Shown here: piece after piece, positions 47,531 to 58,140 of the stretch
How positions within the stretch are numbered: position 1 is the stretch's first letter
Layout: each line of letters opens with the position of its first letter
Source: Calliopum simillimum
Lineage: Eukaryota; Arthropoda; Insecta; Diptera; Lauxaniidae
Assembly (NCBI GenBank): GCA_951812925.1
Contig: OX638370.1
Span: forward strand, 96,176,897-96,240,896
Length of the DNA: 64,000 nt
Reading direction: 5' to 3'
Notes under the pieces: generated by a model
The model's input: only the letters and a program-made list of their open reading frames with translations
The model's database searches: none
What the model was told of the DNA's origin: nothing
Made by a program: the position numbers and the translations under genes

Positions 47531-47821
47531 ATAATTTAATGGATTATATGTGAAATGAAAGTTTAAAACAAAAAAGTCAAAAAGTATAATTGTGACTTGG
47601 ACACTAATCTTAATAAAAAAATCTCAGATTTTTTTACTAAAGGTACGTTTTCAGATTAAAATTATAAAAAATTAGGGACCAAATCCAAAAATCAGGCCAA
47701 AAAGATCGTTAGAAAATTTTATTACAAATATTGAAAAAAAAAATTTTTTTTGAAATCATTCTTTTTACGACCTGCAGACTGATTTGGGTGAAACACTACT
47801 GTTATGTCCCACTGTGCGGCC

Positions 47822-49598
47822 GTTAGCAGAAAACCTTAAGCTTCTTGAAAACTATTGATATAGATCAGACAAGCGCATGTTGGTCATTTTGCTATAATCA
47901 TCTGTTTTTGCGGGCCAATGCAAAATCAGATTGTTGGAAATGAAAGAGGGCACACACAAGTACGAATATAGTTAAACAAAAAGCTTTACCGCAGCTTTAG
48001 TTTTTGGATGGCACAAGCAGTAAAAAATACGTTTTTTCTCGAATTCTATTAACGATTAAGCATAGTTTCAATAGTATTTTACACACTTAACCTGCTTTAA
48101 TATTGAAGTTGCGTAGAGTTATTGAAAACACACAAAAGATGTTGACAATTTGCCTTATTTTCCTTTGAAAGGGTTTATGGTTTTACATTTCAACATACCC
48201 CTCTCAGTTTAGATTTATGAAGACATTCCACTCACATTGTTTATTCATTCATTAACTCACTCATCACATCACATCCTAGACATTTTCGCTGACATTGATA
48301 CCCGCAGTACAATCTCAAGCACTCCTGCTAAAAATTCAACTGCGTACAACTTAAATTATTTCATATACACATACATACGCACCATGGAGCACAAGGCCAT
48401 TCCCTCCTTTACAGCTGTCTGCCTCCCCAACACACAAGATGTTTCACTTAATTCATTCAACTGGAATTCAACAGCGTGTCAATAATAATTTTATACTGTC
48501 GCATCCCTTTTCAATTTCAATCAATTGAAGACACCAACCGTCTCTCACACTAAAGGAACTTACATTTCCTCGGATAACAACTGCGAGCAAATAAGCAAAG
48601 TTGTTGTTTACTTATCCTGAAGTGAAGTTCCTGCACATCCTGTCAAGCAAATGCTAAGAAAATCATGCTACTGATTTTGTTAAAACCTTTATGCGCACCT
48701 TAGGGTTTTCGCTTTTCTTGGTAAGACGACATATATATGTATGTATGTATGTAAGTACTATGTATGTATAGCAGCATGAGTTGAGTGTGAGCCATTGTGA
48801 GCTTCCGTTAGAGGAGGGTAGTTACCATTGCGACGTGCGTGGGCTCAACGAAATGAATTTGATTAATCCCGAAAGTTACAAGGAATGGCTCTTGTGTATA
48901 AGGCGGAGTGAAGTGTTTTCCATTTTGAGGTGTAGTAGTATAGACTGGGAAGAGTCATCAGTTGTCGTCTTACTGAATCTTGTCTGTCTGTCTGTTTGTG
49001 TGATGTAGGTGCCTCCGGTGTGCGTTGCGCTTTTTTTTTTGCCACTCATTCATTCATCCATCCATCCATCTATCTAAACAAAGACACTTCACTTCAATTT
49101 ATTTGAAAGACACTTTTACTTTTATGTTTGTTGTTGTTTTTCTTGAGCCGGAAACTTAAGGACATTGTACAGTAGACCGTATCGTCTTACATGCAAAAAA
49201 AAAGACCGCCGTACCCCTCCAAAACTGTGTATGTTTGCAAGAAAATTCAGAATAAATTTTTTTTTTTTTTTTTACCAAACGTAGGGGTAGCCTATTAACA
49301 TTATCCATCATATCTTTGGCATTTATAGGCCGATCTTAAAGTCTGTTATATTAATATTTATGTCTCGAAGAGGCCTCTTTTTTTTTCTCAAGAGGTCATT
49401 GACATTAAGTGAACCGTTCAAGTACTTACCTAAGGAAGTATTTCGATTACTCCAACAGAAATATTTTAAAAAAAATTTTTAATATTTTTTTCCATCATTT
49501 TAGGGGCGGCACAGTGGACTTTTTTCCTGGTAATGTCCAGACACCAGACGGCAAAAAAAAAAAGACTAAAAATATTTTTTAAAGTATTTCTGTTGAAT
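47822..49598. other. Unassigned sequence with short microsatellites
   Basis: No gene is supported. (GTAT)n lies near 48735-48755, TCTG repeats near 48981-48996 and ATCC repeats near 49052-49068. A T-run is at about 49257-49273. Confidence 0.4.
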
Positions 49599-50202
49599 TA
49601 TGAAGTTAGTTTATTGACTGTTTTTTATTTCTTGTATAGTACTAATGAAAGTACCAACGCGCTTTTTCTAATTTGAAGTATGATAATTTTATATTGAACT
49701 AATTAAACAGTCGTTTTTGCAATTTTTCAACAACAGACGAAAGCAAGTGTTAACATGGAAATTGATTACATATGTTTCGGCTACTTCCACATACATATTT
49801 ATATATTTTCATATATAAACATGTATATAGCCTCATCAGATCAGTTTTAGTTAAATCTTGCCAGAAACCGTACTCGAACCCGTGACTCCGGTTTTCTAAT
49901 GAAAGAGAACGCGGTGCTTAAGCGATTGTGCTATAGGTCACGAGTAAACTCTCTGAGCAGGATCGCCATTATGCATAAATCATAAGGCTCACTAGCGCCG
50001 TCTGTTGTGAAAAATTGCCAAATTGTTAGTTGGTAACACACTCTGGTTTTGAGACATGCTACGCTAGCTACAATTAAAACCTACAAGGGCGGATTTGTTT
50101 TCCACATACAATGCAGGCTCTCGAAATTACGAGAATTTTAATGATAGATAGGCAGGTTCCCCTAGATAAATTATGAAGTTAGTTTATTGACTGTTTTTTA
50201 TT
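49599..50202. mobile_element. Inverted-repeat element with tRNA-like core, copy 2
   Basis: The left end AGTTAGTTTATTGACTGTTT (from about 49607) through the AGTATGATAATTTTATATTG block is the inverse of the right end of copy 1 at 8.4-8.55 kb. The core to about 50120 is nearly identical to 7964-8395. The right inverted arm is missing. Instead, after about 50 bp of other sequence, a 34-bp direct repeat of the left border appears (AATTATGAAGTTAGTTTATT, 50169-50202 against 49599-49632). So copy 2 ends in a direct rather than inverted repeat, and is likely a recombination product. Confidence 0.65.
49866..49944 (-). ncRNA. tRNA-like Pol III head, second copy
   Basis: It is identical to 8153-8230 apart from one visible change (GATTGTGCTATA instead of GATTATGCTATA, in the box-A-like part). 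Box-B-like GGGTTCGAGTAC is retained. It is not a functional tRNA. Confidence 0.55.
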
Positions 50203-50344
50203 GAAAGTTGTTGAAGTTATCGAAATGATTAATGATTTTTTGCGAGCTTTTATTTTCTGATATTCTTTGTATCTTTTTAAAATTTTTTGACTTCTTCAAC
50301 TTATCTCGGCGTTTCAATACTCTTTTATTTGCAACTTTTTAAAA

Positions 50345-51640
50345 TCTTTCGACTTAACTTTTCAATAACGTGTGGTTTCTTGCGCTATAAGGCTTGTTAC
50401 ACCGTCCTGCTGAATCCATTAACCACTTAGCTGTAGCGTTCATCGTTGACTGTATCATCACTGGCTCTATCACCAGTTTTGAAAAGTATGGGCCAATGAT
50501 TTTTCTCGTTATGCAAACCACACCAGACAGTAACTTTTTCTGAATGAAATGAAACCTGGTGAGTCTCTTCAGTATTGTTTTCACTCCAAATATGGAAATT
50601 TTAATACCCTACACCCAGGGTATATTCACTTTGTCCTTCCGTTTGTAACGCAGAGAAGGAGGCGTGGCAGATATAGAAAAGTATATATATTTTTGATCAG
50701 CATCACCTCCTGAGTCGATATAGCCATGTCCGTCTGTCTGGCTGGCTGGTTGGCTGGCTGGCTGTGTGTGGAAATACACTTTTTGGGAAAACTAAGCAAG
50801 ATAATTCAATGAAATTTGGTGCACAGCCTTCGGCGTCAAAGTTAGCTCGGGGGATTGAAAATGAGCGAAATCGGTCAACGGACACTCCTACCGCCCATAC
50901 AAAAAATATATTCAAAATGCAACTTTTTGAGTTTTTTCACGATACTGCAACCAAAATACATATAAATGCTACGAAATGTCAGCGCAAGCTCTGAAAAAAA
51001 AACCAGGACAATTGGGACAAGAGGGCGTGGCACCTCCCATATAAGCAAAAACTTCAAAACGCTATACTGAAAGCGTTTTTTTGAGATAATCAAACTAAAT
51101 TTTACTCAAATGCTAAGAACTGTAAATTCAAAAAAACTGGGTGAATTCGGACAAGAGGGCGTGGCACCTCCCATATAAGCAAAAGGTTCAAAACGCTAAA
51201 CTGAAAACATTTTTTGAGATAATCCAACCAAATTTCACTCAAATGCTAAGAACTATAAATTCAAACTCTGAAAAAAACTGGGTGAATTTGGACAAGATGG
51301 CTTGGCACCTCCCATACAAGAAAAACTTTCAAAATACTGCTGTGTAGGGTATCTAATGTTTGGCTAGGCCAAAGGTAACACCCTTACTAGTTTCTTCTTT
51401 ATGTACCAATTAAGCCAGAAATGTGCCCCACCGCAGAAGATGATTTGACGGTAAAAATGCGGTTTTACTTCCAATTGACTTTTAGCCAATCCATCGAACG
51501 TGCAAAGTAAACGATGGTAAATTTCTGATTTAATTTCTGCACTAGTTGGATTTTATACAGGTCTTGGTCTTTCCTCAAAATCTTCTCCGTGGTGAACGGG
51601 CATAGGTCGAGTTGTTGAAAACGGCTTCGAATCAATTCTT
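50345..51640 (-). pseudogene. Rosa-like mariner transposase fragment split by a Helitron-like insertion
   Basis: Right of the insertion (51391-51640, read leftwards) frames give remnants of SKPFSTTRPMPVHHGEDFE, SQLEVKPHFYRQIIFCGGAH and FWLNWY, the block around the first catalytic Asp. Left of it (50345-50600) the frame continues with EKVTVWCGLHNEKNHW, KIIGPYFSK and KWLMDSAGR. The order matches the intact copy at 18.5-19.6 kb (FSDEAHFWLNGY ... IGPYFF). Several frameshifts are present, the C-terminal third is missing, and in place of FSDEAHF this copy has FCGGAHF, losing the catalytic Asp. No inverted ends are visible. Confidence 0.65.
50601..51390 (+). mobile_element. Helitron/DINE-like repeat, copy D
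   Basis: The 5' end reads ATACCCTACACCCAGGGTAT (50604-50623), then CACTTTGTCCTTCCGTTTGT, GGAGGCGTGGCAGATATAG, a CTGGCTGG microsatellite, GCCCATACAAAAAATATATT and three tandem units with GGGCGTGGCACCTCCCATAT. Subterminal GTGTAGGGTAT is inverted relative to the 5' end. The 3' hairpin TTTGGCTAGGCCAAA (51359-51373), 13 nt and CTAG (51387-51390) follow, then TT. There is no flanking duplication, and the insertion interrupts a mariner transposase relic. This supports rolling-circle-type insertion between host nucleotides without target duplication. Confidence 0.65.
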
Positions 51641-51736
51641 TCCAAGATTTGTCGATTTTTTCAACATTTTTTATGTTTTCATAATTTTAAATTTTTTGAT
51701 CATCTTTACATTTTTCTACATTTTTTGGGTTTTTCT
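51641..51736. repeat. T-rich degenerate repeat, left part
   Basis: This consists of short TTTTTCAACATTTTTT-like units. It is continuous with 53138-53975 once the LINE insertion is removed. Confidence 0.5.
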
Positions 51737-51749
51737 TAAATCCTTCAAA

Positions 51750-52946
51750 GTGCCAAATATCTAGGAGTAATCCTCGATAGAAAATTGTCTTGGAAGATGA
51801 ATATAGAAGAAAGGGCACGAAAGGCATGTGTTGCTTTTTACACATGCAAAAGAATGTTTAACAAATCTTGGGGCCTTAAGCCAAAAGTAGTTTTGTGGAT
51901 GTATAAGGCCATCATCAGACCAATTCTGACCTACGAAATTCTTGTCTGGTGGAAGGCCTTAAGCAAGCAAACCTTTTTGGCAATTTTATCAAAAATTCAA
52001 AGAATGGCAGGTATAGGAGTTAGCAGAGCTGTTAACACTGTGCCTTCAGCTGCTTTCAACGCTTTGATTCATCTGGAGCCCCTTGATATTTACGCTAAAG
52101 GAGTTGCAGCAAAAAGTGCCATCAGGTTGAAGGAATTGGCTTTCTGGAAGTCGAAACCATATGGCTATGGCAGTATTTTTGCACAATTCCCTTGTTGTGA
52201 TATTGACAGAGAAACTGATTACATCAATCCCACTTTAACGTTCTCAACCAACTTTCAAGTGAAAATACCTGAAAGAAAAGGTTGGACTCCGATTCTGAAT
52301 TCCAATAAAATATACACTGACGGCTCTAAAATAGAGTCTGGTGTAGGTGCTGGGGTCTTTTCCAAGGACTTAAATAGCAGCAAGTATTTTACTTTACCCC
52401 GTTACTGCAGTGTATTTCAAGCGGAAATTCTGGCTGTGTGGAAGGCATGCCAAATTATTAAACCCAAAATTTATGAATGTAGTGATTTATTTGTTATTTA
52501 CGTTCATAGTCAGGCAGCCATTTGCATTGATAAGAGCCAACATTGACTCTAAATGTATTTTGTGGGCTAATTTTAGATGGTCAAACTTAACTACATGTTT
52601 TACGTCGAGGCCGATATGGCCACTGTACGAAGCTAACAGAACACGTAGAATTATTTCATAAGATAGGCAAAGTCTCAGAACTTTAATTGGTGTCATTACG
52701 GGGCACTATTTTATAGGCAGACACGCTTCTAGATTGGGCATTACCGACGTAGGAGATCTTTGTAGAAGTTGTAAAGATCCTGACGTCGAAGAGTCCATTT
52801 TTCATTTCCTTTGTGAATGCCCAGCGTTGGCTAACCGACGTTATAAGGTGTTCGAAAGTCACTTCTTCGACTCTTTTGAAGATATAGCTCAAAAGAGTCC
52901 CAAATCCATTTCGGAGTTTATAAAAATTTCTAAATGGTTCACATAG
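51750..52946 (+). pseudogene. LINE ORF2 C-terminal half: RT thumb, RNase H, zinc-knuckle end
   Basis: The open reading begins within KYLGVILDRKLSW just inside the 5' truncation. It continues through MYKAIIRPILTYEILVWW (end of the RT region) and NKIYTDGSKIESGVGAGVFS (first RNase H Asp, near 52311) and FQAEILAVWKACQ (Glu). In IYVHSQAA near 52497 the expected catalytic Asp is His. A frameshift and a scrambled or deleted stretch (52540-52670) remove the WVPGHSG block. Frame returns as TLIGVITGHYFIGRHASRLG, LCRSCKDPDVEESIFHFLCE then CPALANRRY and ends at 52946. The altered RNase H residue and frameshift make it inactive, though the first 253 codons are uninterrupted. Confidence 0.88.
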
Positions 52947-52996
52947 AATAACAACGAAGTTATATATCGGGTATACAATGGGCCTAATCACGGCCT

Positions 52997-53125
52997 TACC
53001 TAACCTAACCTAGCCTAACCTAACCTAACCTAACCTAACCTAACCTAACCTAACCTAACCTAACCTAACCTAACCTAACCTAACCTAACCTAACCTAACT
53101 TAACCTAACCTAACCTAACCTAACC
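52997..53125. repeat. (TAACC)n array, about 26 units, LINE 3' tail
   Basis: The array is near-perfect, with one TAGCC near 53011 and one TAACT near 53096. The complement reads GGTTA/TTAGG, identical to the canonical insect telomere repeat, but it is here part of a retrotransposon. The end of the LINE copy at 27.3 kb (AACCTAACCTTAAC) shows the same tail in very short form. Confidence 0.95.
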
Positions 53126-53137
53126 TAAATCCTTCAA

Positions 53138-53975
53138 CATTTCCACATACTTACCTCATTTTTTCACATTTTTTGTTGTTATCAACAATATCGAAATCTT
53201 ACCACATTTTTGAACTTTTTGGGCTATTTTATGATATTCTCTTCTCCAGGTTTTTTGATATTTTCTGCTTTTTTCAAGATTTTTATACTTTTTGAACATT
53301 TTCTAATTTTTCATATCGTTTGATTTTTCTATATTTTTTGATATCTTATAATTCTTCGAGTTTTTCTATCTTTGCTATAACATTTTGTGACCTCCTCTAC
53401 ATTTTGTACATTATTTAAACATTTTAAAATTTTTAAACATTTTTCAAACTATGTTGAACACACTTTTCTATATTTTCTTTTATCAGAATTATCCAAACCT
53501 TTTCATATTTTGTACTTTAACTTTACCAACTTTATAAAGACCTTTTGTAGACTTTTTGACCTACCGATTTTTTTTTTTTTTCTTTTACCTTTTCAAAATT
53601 CCACGATCCGTATGTTTTTCGACTTTTCAATATTTTTTGACTTCACAAATTTAAGATTTTTTGAATTTTCTAAGTTCTTCATCAAAATACCTTCAAGATT
53701 TTTTTAATTTTAAATATTTTCTGCTCTTTTTAAGATTTTTTTGACTTTATCAAAATTTTTATGCACATTTGTCGACGTTTTCAACATTTCTAACTTTTTC
53801 ATATCAATTGAACTTTTTAATATTTTTAAACTTTTATAAATTCTGTGAGATAGATTCCTGTTCTTCCCATGATTTCTGAATTTTTCAATATTCTACAACA
53901 TGTTGAACATTTCGACATACTCAATATTTTTCGATTTTTTCTTCATTTTTTTGGTTCACACGATATTTTTCTATA
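53138..53975. repeat. T-rich degenerate repeat, right part
   Basis: Many irregular copies of motifs such as TTTTTGACTTTTTCAATATT, about 18-25 bp long and highly diverged, in one orientation. Similar sequence occurs at 50270-50345. Open frames within it (for example 53387-53707) are low-complexity Phe-rich and not genes. Confidence 0.5.
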
Positions 53976-54150
53976 TTTTTCGATGATTCCACTCAAAAAA
54001 ATCCAAACAAAACATCCAAAAAAAAACATCCAATGAAAAACATATAAAAATAAAAACATCAAAAAAAAATCATGCAACAATTTTTGGACATTTTTAATGG
54101 ATATTTTTATTTGTTTTTTTTTTTTTTTTTTTTTGGATATTTTAGATCAT
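53976..54150. repeat. A/T-rich palindromic repeat with ACATCC motifs, copy 2
   Basis: It starts GATTCCACTCAAAAAAATCC as in copy 1 (32.1 kb), continues AAACATCC blocks, and turns over to TTTTTGGACATTTTTAATGG and GGATATTTT. Confidence 0.5.
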
Positions 54151-55745
54151 CACCTTTTTCGGCTTTTCTATATTTTTAACTTTTCAACAATATTTTTCTC
54201 ATTAACTCTATGACTTTGACACACTGTACAAATCACGCTTTGACAAAGAAGACCAAGGTGGTGAGGTTGAATCTGTAACAAACTCAAAGACTAATCGCAT
54301 TTAAATGGTACATAAAGTGGCATCTTTAAGCAGATTGTCTTCAGATTTAACTCCCTGCCTTTGAGCGTCTCTTACTCTAATCCTAATTGCTGCTGCTGCA
54401 TGCTTTTGGATATTATTTGCGTTGTTGTTTCTGTTGCTGTTGTTATAAATGGTATCTCCTCATTTTGGCTGATTGAAATGTAATTAGGCGTAGATAATAA
54501 CTTATTCCTCACTCACTCAATGCTGCTTTGATGCCACTAAATTATGCAAACTGATTAAAGGATGTCACCTGATTTCCGCTAACATTTTGAAAAGAATTTT
54601 AAAACTGCGAGATGTGGTTGAGCAGGCGAATGAATTTGAAATTGAAAAGTAACACACACAAAGTAAATGCTGACGCATTTCATTCATTAAACTCAACGCT
54701 GAGTTTCTAAGAATAATTAGTTTAAGCAGAGCAAAGCTAAGCACTGATTTGGTTTGAAATCCGAAAAAAAGTTTGCTAAAGCGAATTTTCTGCTTTTAAT
54801 TGAATTATATACCAGAAATTTTATAATCTTTTAGAATTTACATTATATTTTTTTGTTTTTTCATTCTTATAGTAACATTCTGCTCCAGCTCAGCTTATCA
54901 TCCATCCCCCTGTTTATATACATGTAGCATATCCTTCGGCTGTTTTCCTGTTTCTCATACCGTTCCCTTATGGCTAATCTCTTAATGGTTTTACAGACTT
55001 CAATTGACGCCTAATGGCGATTACGTTACGCGATTTAGACTTTGCTTGATGAAAATGTGAAGGTATACTGCAGACCATAAGAATATAAGGGAATCCTTAA
55101 GATGCTACGTGGGCAGATTTTAAAAAGATAAAAATTATGTTGGCACTTAGTTCGGTGTTAAATAAATTAAGGTATAGATAGAAATATAGAAATATCTCAT
55201 ATCTTTAATAACATATTTTTAGATTTAAAAGGAAGTTTCCTTTTGTTATTCTTGTTGTTGCAATTGAATTATTCATACTTTATGTATGCTACATATCTAT
55301 TGAGTAAGGATCTATTTTACAATAATGGAAATACTGAAATATTGCATGTATGCATTAAGGACCAGAAATCAAATCATCGAAGATTTGTTAGAATGTGGGC
55401 GCTACTTTTATCTATGCAATATGGTTAGATAAGAAAAGGTGTCCACCTGTAAGCGGGGTTAACAAATATACATGTAGCTTGCTTCCACTGTAGATTTATT
55501 TAGTGATTTACTGCTCTTTTAAGATTCATTTGACGTTTAATACATTATGAATGAGCTGAGTTACTGCTGAATCACTGCATAAACCTTGGGTGGAAACAGG
55601 CTATTAGATATGAATTATTCCTTAGTGATACCATGAAACCAAAACAGACAACAGTGGTTTCATTTGAGGCCAAAAACAATAATAATGGTCATGCCTATAA
55701 ATACAGAGTATGGTATTTGACAAAAAATTAAGGGAGTTTGGAGAG
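54151..55745. other. Unassigned sequence
   Basis: No gene is recognised. TGCTGCTGCTGC and TTGTTGTTTCTGTTGCTG tracts are near 54390-54450. Composition at 54230-55060 is less AT-rich than average, but no exon is supported. Confidence 0.4.
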
Positions 55746-55747
55746 TA

Positions 55748-57061
55748 GAGGTGTTTTAAGAATGTATGGAGATCCTTAGTAACAACATTTTGATACTTGA
55801 CACCCCTCAATTTTGTGAGGTTGGAAAAAAAAAATTAGTTTGCAAAAAAAATTTTGGGGGTGGGGTGAGGGTAAAGGTTGGCACATCGAGGTCAAAGGTG
55901 AGAGAAAAAGGGAAAAAATGTACATACAGCAATACAAATGCTTAGGGGATCCCTCTAGAGGGGTCGAATGTATGACCGACCCATATTATTTTTCCCCCTC
56001 CAAAATTTTTACCCAGCATACTTACCTCTTATCCCTAACCCCTAAGGGGGCTCCCATACAAAATTAACATTTTTAGGAAATCGACTCCCACCACTCCCTG
56101 GGGCCTCTAGAAGGGTCAAATGTATGACTGGTCCCTAATATTTGTTCCTCCCCAACAATTTTCATGTCATAGACATGAAAAATATGGAAATATAATCGTC
56201 AAATAGGTCCATAACTGCCCAGAAGTCACTCCTAGAGGAGTCAAATATATGACTGACCCCCATTAGCTCCCCTCCAAATTTTTTTCCCAGCATACCTACC
56301 CCCTATTTCCAATCCTTAAGGGGGTTCCCATACAAAATTACTGTTTTTACATAAAATGCCCCCACTGCCCTAACTGGCCCAAGGGTACCCCTAGAAGGGT
56401 CAAATGTATGACCGACCCCCATTATTTTTTTTTATAAATTTTCCTAGAAATAATGGGGGTCGGTCATACATTTGACCCTTCTAGGGGTACCCATGGTCCA
56501 GTTAGGGCAGTGGGGGCAGATTTAAAAAAAACCGTAACTTTGTATGGGAGCCCCCTTAAGGATTGGAAATAGGGGGTAGGTAAGCTGTGAAACTTTGGTG
56601 GGGGATGATGGGGGACCTGGGCAATTATGGGCCTATTTGACGATTTCCTTTCCATATTTTTTATGTCTATGACGTCAATTTTGTATGGGGCCCCCTTAAG
56701 AGCTAGAGGGTGAGTATGGTGCGAAAAAATGTTGAGGAGAAAAAAATATTAGGGGCCGGTCATACATTTGACACTTCTAAGGGCACCCTGGGAGTGGTGG
56801 GGGTCGATTTCCTAAAAATTTCAATTTTTTATGGAAGTACCCTTAGAGTTTAGATGTAAGAGGTAGGTATGTTTGAACCCTCTAGAGGTGGCCCCTCTTG
56901 TAGGACTGTAAGTAAATTGTTTCTCCTTTTCTCTCATCTTTGAACTCGATGCGCCAACCCTTACACTCACCCCATTTTTTGTGCAAACTCATTTTTTCCA
57001 ACCTCACAAAATTGAGGGGTGTCAAGTATCAAAATCCAAAATTCGTGCACTAAAACACCCC
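55748..57061. mobile_element. Giant foldback palindrome (1,314 bp) with TA flanks
   Basis: The outer ends GAGGTGTTTTA (left) and TAAAACACCCC (right) are inverted and lie between TA dinucleotides (55746-55747 and 57062-57063). GATACTTGACACCCCTCAAT at 55792 pairs with ATTGAGGGGTGTCAAGTATC near 57011. The arms meet near 56430-56445 around GACCGACCCCCATTAT and its complement. Each arm carries repeated GTCAAATGTATGACCGACCC motifs (55965, 56116, 56239 and 56398 on the left), so the fold combines inverted and tandem structure. Arms differ by indels of tens of bases. It has no coding capacity. TA flanks hint at a Tc1/mariner-type mover. Confidence 0.75.
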
Positions 57062-57063
57062 TA

Positions 57064-57703
57064 TTGGTTTTGTTTTTGAACTTGAACTTGAACTATTCTA
57101 AAATCACAATATTCTGCAATATCTGAAAGCGTCACGCTTTCAAGCTCAAAATTTGCAGTTGGGTTCTCAGATTCACAGAGCTGTTCTAAGTGCTCAGTAT
57201 GGAAACCTCTCAATATTTGTTTTTCGGAAAGATTTTTTTTTTGCAAGTTATGGGTTTGGAACTTCAGAATGTCAATGTGGTGTTTTTTTTTGCGAAAATT
57301 CGATGTAATTTTTTTTTTCCAAGTTCCACCATTTTGTCAAAAATACATTTTTTTAATTTTTGTTTCGGGAATGTTCATTTGATTTGCATTTTTAAATTTG
57401 GAAAATTTTGGCCATTTTTTTAAAATTTTTAAAAGTTGATTTTCTCAAAACAATATTTTTTTTTTTTAATTTCTTTTACAGTAAAGTGCGCTAAATGGTT
57501 GTGAGGGCCACTGGAATTTTTATTTTTTTTTTTTTTTCTAAAAAGGCTCGTGACAATTTTTTAAACTTTATTTTGTGCTTTGATTTACAGGTGGGCTCTA
57601 GATTGCTAAAAAAAAAATTTCACTTACAATGCTTAAAAAATATAAGCTATACAAAAAAACCAATATATCCCATTTATATCATAAGAATATTGACGAAATG
57701 ACG
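57064..57703. other. Unassigned AT-rich sequence
   Basis: GAACTT is repeated three times at 57075-57091. The rest is T-run-rich sequence without recognisable features. Confidence 0.35.
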
Positions 57704-57897
57704 GGCATGTTTTGAAAAATCTTAAAAATTAATTTTCCAAAAAAAAATCTTTTTTTTTCTTAAAATTTTTTTTAAGGAAATCTTTTGAAAAACGAATGAT
57801 TTGCATCCACCTTTGAAAAGATTTCGGAAAAAAAAATTTTAAGAAAAAAAAAATTTTTTTGGGGAAATTAATTTTTAAGATTTTTCAAAACATGGCC
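57704..57897. repeat. Small foldback (about 194 bp)
   Basis: GCATGTTTTGAAAAATCTTA continuing AAAATTAATTTTCC (from 57705) is mirrored by GGAAATTAATTTTTAAGATT continuing to CATGGC at about 57896. The centre (57775-57840) is also partly self-complementary. It abuts a mariner fragment on its right. Confidence 0.65.
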
Positions 57898-58140
57898 GAA
57901 TTTCAGTAACATTTTCGAGCATCTCGGGCGGTAAAGCAAAGATTTCGGCACAAATATTTGCCTTAAGCTCGTCAATGATGTGTGGCTTGCTGGCGTACAC
58001 TTTTCATATGAATGTATGTATGTGTGTATTCTCCTTTAACTCCTAGGAGGACCATAGGGCTTTTCATATGACTCCACAGGAAGAAGTCCGGAAGAGACAG
58101 ATTTGGAGATCTCGGTGGATGGTTAATGTCGCCTTTTTTT
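57898..58140 (-). pseudogene. Mariner transposase C-terminal fragment with in-frame insertion
   Basis: Read leftwards: GDINHPPRSPNLSLPDFFLW, the block of the third catalytic Asp. Then SHMKS, an extra stretch of about 20 residues, HMKS again, and VYASKPHIIDELKANICAEI then LPPEMLENVTEI. The extra 60 bp is flanked by a direct repeat (CTTTTCATATGA at about 58000 and 58067), so it is an in-frame duplication-type insertion. Neither the earlier catalytic residues nor the C-terminal end is present. Confidence 0.75.

Larger units (their letters stand above)
46146..47816. mobile_element. Giant Transib-like foldback element (1,671 bp)
   Basis: The left end CACAGTGGGACATAACAG and its exact complement at the right end are followed by about 700-bp arms (46146-46843 and 47118-47816) around a ~274-bp centre. 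CGGCC lies directly outside both ends (46141-46145 and 47817-47821). CAC-starting ends with the RSS-like heptamer CACAGTG plus a 5-bp GC-rich duplication fit Transib. Each arm has a unique outer part (about 280 bp) and an inner array of four 121-bp repeats. No transposase frame is present, so it depends on a trans-acting enzyme. A transcript would form a very long hairpin. Confidence 0.75.
51749..53125 (+). mobile_element. 5'-truncated LINE with (TAACC)n tail and 12-bp target duplication
   Basis: TAAATCCTTCAA is present directly before (51737-51748) and after (53126-53137) the element. Between them lie the C-terminal half of a jockey-like ORF2, a short 3' UTR and a pure TAACC array at the extreme 3' end. 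Because the array is inside the duplication, it came with the element and is not the target. The 5' truncation and target duplication are typical of target-primed reverse transcription. Confidence 0.88.

Noticed and set aside
52997..53125. Interstitial telomere or chromosome-end remnant
   Set aside because: The TAACC array lies inside a LINE target duplication, so it is better explained as the element's tail.
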